A DNA stretch of 64,000 nt from Vibrio mexicanus (GTDB lineage: Bacteria; Pseudomonadota; Gammaproteobacteria; Enterobacterales; Vibrionaceae), in the NCBI RefSeq assembly GCF_001012815.1, contig NZ_JYJP01000143.1, positions 1 to 64,000 of the forward strand, read 5' to 3'. Position numbers and translations under genes: made by a program. Within the stretch, counting starts at the first letter, position 1, and every line of letters begins with the position of its first letter. Shown piece by piece: positions 56,839 through 64,000 of this stretch. The notes below the pieces were generated by a model. The model was not told the origin of the DNA, made no database searches, and was given only the letters and a program-made list of their open reading frames with translations.

Positions 56839-57342
56839 ATATAAAAACTAGGCTGCACAGCAGCCTTCCTTCCAGACTTTAGCCAGCTTAACAGCTGGCT
56901 TTTTTTGTGCCTAACAAACCTGAGAAAGCTCAACATTCCACCACTCCTATCTATTAACAATTGCTCCTACTTTCATAACAAGATTGATCTCTTAATGCCC
57001 CGCCCTGCTTGGGCTCAAGCTAATCAGCTCAGCCATCCTGAAGCATCAGGGTTATTAATAAGCATTATCATTTGAAGTAAATTACTAGCTTCTATTTAGA
57101 TAGAGACTAGATGCGATATATCACCCTAAAAATTAGGGTTTTCCCGAAGAATTATAATGATATTCCACTTTTTAGTTTTTCCTTGGGACTTGCTATCAAT
57201 CTTCGCCCGTGATAATTATTGAGGTCGCATATTAGGAACGAATAGGAATCGTTCAATAAAAATAGGCGAAGGATTCGGCACTGTAGTGATACATGCCAAA
57301 GGAACCCGCAGGCAAACTGCAAGCAATCAAGGAAATGATCCA
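56839..57342. other. Intergenic region between gltD and the second gltB-like gene
   Basis: Contains the gltD terminator at its left end. The rest is AT-rich with a GC-richer patch near 57000-57050 (short inverted repeats, no clear class). It must hold the promoter of the second system; I see no obvious sigma-54 or NtrC site. Confidence 0.5.
56879..56908 (+). terminator. Terminator of gltBD
   Basis: Stem AGCCAGCT/AGCTGGCT with a TAAC loop, followed by seven T. A second small stem, GGCTGC/GCAGCC, lies just before it at about 56850. Confidence 0.9.
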
Positions 57343-60300
57343 ATGAATCAGGAATACCGCTCGCTGTATGATCGCGAGCATGAGCACTCGAGTTGCGGGG
57401 TGGGCTTCATCACGGATAAAAGTGGTGAGCAAACTCATCAACTGCTCACTTTAGCCCATCAAGCTCTCTGCACTATTCCGCATCGTGGCGGGATGAACTC
57501 TGAAGGAATCGGAGACGGTGCAGGTGTGAATATCGATTTGTCTGTTCACTTTTACCGCTCTTTGATTGGACAACCAGAACTTGCGAAAGGTGAGTTTGGC
57601 GTTGCTAACTTCTTCTTTCCATTTGATCAAAATGAGTACTCAACCGCAAAATCGTTAGTTGAATCATCATTAGCTGAATTCGATCTCAATATTGAGTTAT
57701 GGCGAGAGGTTCCAGTCAACAATGATGCCCTCAATGAAGCCTCTCAAGCAGTACAGCAAACGATTCAACAGGTTGTTTTTACTAATAAACAATCAAACAG
57801 AACATCCAATGAGTTTGAGGGTGATATCAACAAAGCACTCAATGAACTAGAGTCCCAAGGTTTCACTAATGATAACCTGCATGGATTCTATCCGCTGTCA
57901 ATGAGCTCTCGAACACAGGTTTATAAAGGCAGACTAAATTCATGGGAAGTCGTGCCCTATTTTGCTGATCTTTCTCACCCAGACCATCAGATTACAACGC
58001 TGTTTTTCCACACCCGCTTCTCAACCAACACGGCTCCAGCGACTATGATGGCGCAGCCATTCAGAAGAATGGCGCACAATGGTGAACTGAACACCGACAA
58101 AAAGAACCGTCTAAGTGAAGATGCGATTGCGCGCCAACAGAAGAAGCGCGTGATTTTTCCAAAAGGTCAATCAGACTCCTCTCGTCTTGACCAAACATTA
58201 GCACGCCGAGTTGTCGAAGATGAACTCGATATCGTGACGGCTGTATTGGCAATGATGCCACCAGCGTGGGAAAACGATGATAGCTGTCGCCAGAAGTGAC
58301 AGCGATGCTAGAGTACTTCAGCCTTTCCGAAGAGAAGAACGATGGCCCTGCTGCGCTAATTTTCTCGGATGGCCAGAAAGTGGGTGCCCGTTTAGACCGC
58401 TTGGGTCTTCGTCCACTACGAAGTGTAGAAACAGACCGCTACCTAGCCGTGATGAGTGAAGCGGGTCAGATCGATTTCCCTGCGGAGGAAGTGGTTCGTT
58501 TCGGTCGCATTCAAGCCGGTGGCATGATCTATTTTGATCATGAGACAGGCCAAAGTTATGAAACCAACGAAATACTAGAAACCCTAGCTAAAGAACGCGA
58601 CTATACCGCGCTACTTGAATCTGCTCGTATTACACTTAACAACTTAGACGATTCCTCTCTTGATAACGTCAGTGAAAACAAAAGCTTCAGCACTTATAGC
58701 CGTCATGTTGCCTACTCATTGAACCAAGAGAGCTTTAAGTTCTTCCTCGACCCGATGATTGAAAATGGCGCTGAGAAGATCACCGCGATGGGTTTCGGCC
58801 TTGCTCCTAACGTCCTAACGGATGAAGAAGGTGGCATGTCCAAATACTTTAGCCAGCGCTTTGCTCAGGTCACTAACCCTCCGCTAGATTCCTTGCGCGA
58901 ATCTGATGGGATGACGCTACGTGTTGCGTTAGGCGCAAAGCCAAACTTCAGCCCAACAGAAACACTACAACTGGTTCTGGCTTCTCCGATTCTACAGCCA
59001 CAGCAATTGGAGCAAATCTTTGCTCAACAGCAGATTAAAGTTGCCACCTTCGATGCGCTATTCACTCCGACTCTCAACAGTCGTGAAGACAATGCAAAAC
59101 GCGTTTCGCAAGCCCTTGATAACTTGTGTGATCAAGTAGAACAATCGGTTGAATCAGGCACTAACATTGTTGTTCTTAGCGACAAACAAATTGGCAATGA
59201 TAAAGCGGCTCTACCTGCCATTTTAGTGGCAACCGCAGTCAACCAACGCTTAATTAAACGCGGTTTGAGATTCGATGCCAGCGTTGTGTACCAAACTGGT
59301 CAAGCGGCAAGTAGCCATGATATTGCTTGTTTACTTGGTTTTGGTATCTCGGCAGTCTGCCCTATTTCGGTATATCACCGTGCTAAGACCCTATCGAATA
59401 ACCAATCCGTTGAACAGGGCCTGAAAAACTTCCAGAAAGCGTGTGAAAAGTCGCTGATGAAGACCATGGGTAAGTTTGGTCTGTGTACCGTTGAGAGTTA
59501 CATCGGCGGTGAATTTTTTGAATCAAACTTCCTAGATACCGAATCCTCTGAGCTAAAACGCTTCTTCCCAAATATCAGCTCGCCAGTCGGCGGGGCTCAA
59601 TTTGATGATCTTGCTTGGAGCTCAGCCAAGTGGCACTTCAAAGCGTTAGCGATTAACGAAGAGAACCAAATCCCACTACTTGGGTTGTTTAAAGAGCGCC
59701 AAGACGGAGCCGGACACAGCTTCGGTAACACAGCGGTTCGTGAATACATCAATATGACTCACGAAGAAGTGCGCTACGCTGACCCTGTTGCAGAGCAAGC
59801 GCTCGAAGCAACAGTCGCAACCAGTGAAGATATCGCATATAAGCAAACAGGCTACGAGAAACTGACACCCGCCGAAATCGATCGTTTTAATGTCACACCG
59901 GCGTATCGTGCTTTTGCAGAAAACTTGTATCGCGAGCGGGAAACTCGACCGGCTACTCTACGTGACATCTTATTGTTACCACTCGATTTCACAGCATTTA
60001 GCAGCGCTGCAGAGTACTCACACCTTCTTAATCGTTTCCACTTTGAAGGAAACATCAATTACCTGTGGGCCGGATTAAGTGTCCAGCAATCAAGCGAGCG
60101 TTCTAGCTTGTTCGTGCTCTCTCTAGACAACATTGAAGCTAACAACACCCTAAAGATCGCAATAGAAACCACTTGGGCTGAAAAAATTGAGAAAGTAGAG
60201 CTGGTCGATAATGCCATCCACCTCGAAACCAAACCTGTTCTTGAGCAGTTCTTGTCGCGCATTAAAGCGGCTAAGAAACCCATCTCACTAAACGATGTTG

Positions 60301-62770
60301 AGCCCGCTCACCTCATTACGCCAACTTTTGCTTCAGGTGCAATGAGTCACGGCGCACTCAACGCTAATGCTCACCAAGCCGTCGCCCAAGGAACCAACAT
60401 TGCTGGCGCAATGAGTAACTCGGGTGAAGGTGGTGAACATTCGTCGCGCTTTAACTCAATTAAATCGAGCAAGATTAAGCAGTTCGCTTCTGGCCGTTTT
60501 GGTGTTTGGGTAGGTTACCTAGCCGACCCTCAACTTGAAGAGATCGAAATTAAGATTGCTCAAGGTGCGAAACCAGGTGAAGGTGGTCAGCTACCATCGC
60601 CTAAAGTTACCGTTGAGATTGCCGCTGCACGTGGCGGTACACCGGGGGTCGAGCTAGTCAGTCCTCCACCACACCACGACACTTACTCGATCGAAGATTT
60701 GGGTCAGCTGATCATGATGCCAAAGCAGCCCGAGTGCGAGTTATCGTTAAACTCGTGTCTTCAGAAGGTATCGGGACCATTGCTGTCGGTGTTGCCAAAG
60801 CGGGTGCAGATGTCATCAACGTTGCCGGTAATACAGGTGGTACTGGTGCTGCAGCCGTAACCAGCTTGAAGAACACAGGTCGTGCAGCAGAAATCGGTAT
60901 TGCTGAGGTGCATCAGGCTCTAAGTGAAAATGGCCTGCGTGATAAAGTCACACTGCGTTGTTCAAACGCACACCAAACCGGTGTCGACGTCATCAAGTCA
61001 GCCATTATGGGCGGAGACTCATTTGAGTTCGGTACGACCGCATTGATGATGCTTAAGTGTGTCATGGCGAAGAACTGTAACGTTAAATGTCCTGCTGGCC
61101 TAACAACTAACCCAGAGCTCTATCAAGGTGACCCTCGGGCACTCGCTCAGTATTTCCTAAACGTTGCACACGAAGTTCGTGAAATACTTGCTAGCTTGGG
61201 ATACTCCAGCTTGAAAGAGATTCGCGGTAAGAGTGAGCTGCTTCATTTAGCAAACCATCACAGTATTGTCGGTAAGCTCAATGTCACCGGATTACTGCGT
61301 GAAGTCGATATTGTTAAAGTCGCGAAACCTGTTTATCTCGAAGCGGACTTTACGCCAGATGACAAACTCATAGAAAGCCTACTTAGCGATTACTTCGAGA
61401 ACGAAGAACGTAACGTCGTGCTTGGTGCAGGTAAGCTCAACAACCGCAATAAGTCGACAGGTGGGCAACTATCCATTGATATCGAGCGTGCGCTCAACTA
61501 TCAAGACAAGGCTGCTAAGCACCCTGCAGTTCTGCTTGCGAGCAACGGCCGTCGATTCTTCGATGCAGAATCTATTGTGGTTCAAAGTCACGGCAGTGCT
61601 GGCCAAAGCTACGCGGCGTTCAACAACAGTGGTCTGGTTATGCAGCACACTGGAACCTGCAACGACGGTGTCGGTAAAGGCTCCAGTGGTGGTCACATTG
61701 TTGTTCGCTCACCGAGCCAACGTAAACTCACAGCCGGAAACAATGTACTGATTGGTAACTTTGCTCTGTTTGGGGCAACCGGCGGACAAGCCTTTATCCA
61801 AGGTGAAGCGGGTGACCGTTTTGCCGTACGTAACTCAGGGGCTGTTGCCGTCGTAGAAGGGGTTGGTGATTTCTGTTGTGAGTACATGACCAACGGTTCG
61901 GTAATTAACCTTGGTGGATTTGGTAAAGGCTTTGGTAACGGCATGTCGGGTGGTATTGCTTACCAATATGACGTCGATGGTCAGTTTGCCGATAGCTGCA
62001 GTGCTGACTCCGTACTACCCGTGCCTTTGATAGAACAAAACCCTGGCTATGAAGAGGCCTTAAAGTGGCATCTTGAGCAACATGTTCGTTTTACCGGTTC
62101 ACGCAAAGCGCAACGAATCTTAGATGACTGGGCAACAAGCCGCACGCTCTTTACTCTTGTAGTACCTTTCGCACTGCTCCACAGCCAACATCCGGAGAGT
62201 ATTCTTTCATCTCATACGCGTAAGCAAATGCTTGAAGAGCTAATCCAAGGTCAAGCTCAGAACTTAATGGAAGCGGTTCACTTCGCCTACCGCGATAACA
62301 AAGCCTTAGCGGGCGGGTTGAGCCCTCAATATGGGGAGATGGATACACCGCTGATCTGCGACCTTCTCACCCATAGTGGCGTGTTACATCGTGCGCACCA
62401 GCTTGCGAAAAACGCTGGTGACCATGCCCAAGCCATTGAGCGAATGTTCGAGCTAAAAGACAAGAAGCTGCTTGACCAACTGCTGAAAGATGTGAAAGAA
62501 GCAGTATCCAATTACCGCGATGAAGAGCTGTCTGTACTGCTCGCTAACAAACGAGTTCAAGACTATAAAGCTTCATTAGCGCGACGTGATGTGTGGGACA
62601 CCCACTCACGAGGCACTGCCGTTTGGATTATTTCCCGCGAACAAGACATCAGTGAAGAGATGCAAGATATTGAGCCAATTAATCAGCGCCTTGCTACGCT
62701 CTATTGCCATGCATTCGCTGACGTCATTCGTGACCAAATCCAACAAGAACAAGAAGCCCAGATCGCCTAA
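57343..62770 (+). CDS. Second, extended GltB-like glutamate synthase large subunit (two frameshifts)
   Basis: GltB-like protein of about 1809 residues once two lost bases are restored (near 58284, AGCTTG read as AGCTG; near 60713, ATCCAT read as ATCAT). All GOGAT parts are present: glutaminase Cys18 (HEHSSCGVGF), synthase domain (GAKPGEGGQLPSPKV, HHDTYSIEDLGQLI), iron-sulfur cysteines, and GXGXG domain (GSSGGHIVVRSP, GGFGKGFGNGMSGG). Differences from the neighbouring gltB: cluster spacing is C-x5-C-x3-C (KCVMAKNCNVKCPAG), and about 200 extra, probably helical residues follow the GXGXG domain. ATG 57343 has AAGGA nine bases before it. No gltD follows; a diflavin reductase starts 30 bases later and could be its electron donor. 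Confidence 0.88.
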
Positions 62771-62800
62771 GGACAGGCAAAGCATTAGATAGGAAGAACA

Positions 62801-64000
62801 ATGAAAGTACCTCATTTGCCACAAGATATACCATTTAATGAAGACCAAAAGACTTGGTTGGCGGGCTTCTTTTCCGGCCTACACTCGCGTCTTTTAGTGA
62901 AAGAAGAGTCCGTGGTTCACGCGGAATCCAAACCACAAGTTAAAGGGCTCACTATCCTTTATGGTTCACAAACAGGTAACGCGGAGAGTGTAGCCTACGA
63001 CACCGCAGAAAAAGCCAAAGAGTACGGCCTTACTGCCAGTGTGCATGATATGGATGATGTTGATGCTCAAGTGTTTGTAAAATCTTCACGCATTCTGATC
63101 GTCACCAGTACCTATGGTGAAGGCGAACATCCAGATAACGCGGAATCGCTTTGGGAAACCATGAGCGGTGACAACGCTCCTAATCTCGCCGATACCTACT
63201 TCTCGGTACTGGCACTGGGCGACACCAGCTATGATGAGTTCTGCCTTGCAGGTAAACAGTGGGACGAGCGACTCGAGCAGCTTGGTGCAACTCGAGTCAC
63301 TGACCGTGTAGATTGCGACATCGACTTTGAACAACCTTCTGAAGAGTGGATGATCGCGACCCTTCCGGCTATTGCAGATAAAGGGGAAGATGGTCAAGCA
63401 ACGGCAAGCGGGCAGTCTGCGCCAAAGCAAAAATCGAAGTACGGCCGTAAGAACCCGCTATTGGCAACCTTGAAGCACAAGCGCACTTTAACTAAAGAAG
63501 GCTCAAGTAAAGAAATTGTTCATTACGAGTTTTCACTCGAAGGTTCAGGTGAGTTTTATAAGCCGGGCGATGCATTAAATGTGATCCCAGAGAATCAACC
63601 TGAGCTGGTTGAGGCACTGTTAGAGCACTTCCAGTTTAGTGGTGATGAAAAACCATCTTGGAATGGTGAAAGCCATAGCCTTCGAGAGTTGTTCACTAGC
63701 ACATTAGATATTCGAACACCGTCAAAAGAGTTGGTGAAAGCGTTAGCTGAAGCGGCTAGCGACCATAGCGTTATTCAAATGCTTGCCGATGAAGATTCCT
63801 CTGCGCTGAACGATTTCCTTTGGGGCAAAGATATCCTCGATCTCGTCAAGCACTACGCAGGCGTTTCGCTGTCATTAGCGGAAATTCTATCGCTACTTAA
63901 ACCCATCGCTCCACGCGCTTACTCTATTTCATCAAGCTTGAACAAGCATAACGATGAAGTACACCTCACTATCGGTAGCGTGCGCTATGCCAATGATGAG
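62801..64000 (+). CDS. CysJ-like diflavin reductase, partial at right edge
   Basis: The frame is open for 400 codons and runs off the window. The N-terminal helix (QKTWLAGFFSGLHSRL) and flavodoxin domain (ILYGSQTGNAESVA, TSTYGEGEHPDNAESL, LALGDTSYDEFC) bind FMN. A linker follows, then the FAD domain of the CysJ/P450-reductase type (YEFSLEGSGEFYKPGDALNVIPEN, and PRAYSISSS for FAD). The NADPH part lies beyond the edge. Sequence is closest to the sulfite reductase flavoprotein, but its upstream partner is the GltB-like gene, not cysH or cysI. Ribosome site AGGAAG is good. Whether cysI follows cannot be seen. Confidence 0.88.
   Translation, partial: MKVPHLPQDIPFNEDQKTWLAGFFSGLHSRLLVKEESVVHAESKPQVKGLTILYGSQTGNAESVAYDTAEKAKEYGLTASVHDMDDVDAQVFVKSSRILIVTSTYGEGEHPDNAESLWETMSGDNAPNLADTYFSVLALGDTSYDEFCLAGKQWDERLEQLGATRVTDRVDCDIDFEQPSEEWMIATLPAIADKGEDGQATASGQSAPKQKSKYGRKNPLLATLKHKRTLTKEGSSKEIVHYEFSLEGSGEFYKPGDALNVIPENQPELVEALLEHFQFSGDEKPSWNGESHSLRELFTSTLDIRTPSKELVKALAEAASDHSVIQMLADEDSSALNDFLWGKDILDLVKHYAGVSLSLAEILSLLKPIAPRAYSISSSLNKHNDEVHLTIGSVRYANDE

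Noticed and set aside
1..64000. Search for phage defence, CRISPR, integron, transposase, tRNA or rRNA features
   Set aside because: None seen; gene content is core-chromosomal with no composition shift, apart from the ERIC-like repeat.

Overview
The window looks like a piece of chromosome I of a Vibrio species. The evidence is gene content and order: a VpsR/CpsR-type biofilm regulator next to lysS-prfB, a GGDEF/EAL - rimI - holD - yhbS - ubiT - GGDEF/EAL (RocS-like) cluster, adjacent arcA and arcB, a Vibrio-type thyA-lgt-ptsP-rppH run, and a thr operon with a Thr/Ile-rich leader peptide. Base composition is even throughout. I see no prophage, integron, CRISPR array, IS element, rRNA or tRNA. 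Species cannot be decided from sequence alone.

Layout. (1) 42-5343, minus strand: thyA, lgt, a TauE/SafE permease, ptsP and rppH. (2) 5344-5969: a gene-free AT-rich region with four TTATNCACA DnaA boxes and an IHF consensus, next to mutH; it resembles the E. coli DnaA-reactivating site DARS2. (3) 5970-10301: mutH, a small conserved protein, tas, a DUF1127 protein, a 40-codon small gene, and vpsR. (4) 10569-18796: lysS, prfB (programmed frameshift), brnQ, trmN6, srmB, an ERIC-like element and prfC. (5) 19017-27498: two GGDEF/EAL proteins around rimI, holD, yhbS and ubiT, followed by ubiUV. (6) 27627-30547: a MATE pump and its MarR repressor with two matching palindromic operators, then nlpI. 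(7) 30684-33406: pnp and rpsO. (8) 33729-36910: mtnN, cobD, btuF, yadS. (9) 37006-41856: thrLABC. (10) 42151-50289: an outer-membrane-like protein, an RraA-like protein, a DUF3293 protein, arcA, a lipoprotein, arcB, a GGEEF cyclase and yhcC. (11) 50823-64000: gltBD, then a second, longer GltB-like protein followed directly by a CysJ-like diflavin reductase that runs off the right edge.

How the genes work together. Region 10 is a redox-sensing block (ArcA/ArcB, with an FNR box and an ArcA-type repeat before arcA). Region 5 joins anaerobic ubiquinone synthesis (UbiTUV) with c-di-GMP turnover. VpsR and three c-di-GMP enzymes form a biofilm-control theme. Region 11 is nitrogen assimilation with two neighbouring glutamate synthase systems that appear to use different electron donors.

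Quality warning. About 18 single-base indels, nearly all losses of one base from a run of two or three identical bases, break otherwise well-conserved genes (thyA, lgt, TauE, ptsP, vpsR, brnQ, rocS-like, marR, the RraA-like gene, DUF3293, the GGEEF gene, both gltB genes). Restoring the reading frames gives family-typical lengths, so these are best read as sequencing or assembly errors. I therefore report each as one gene with its frameshift position. The prfB shift is the exception: it is genuine programmed recoding.
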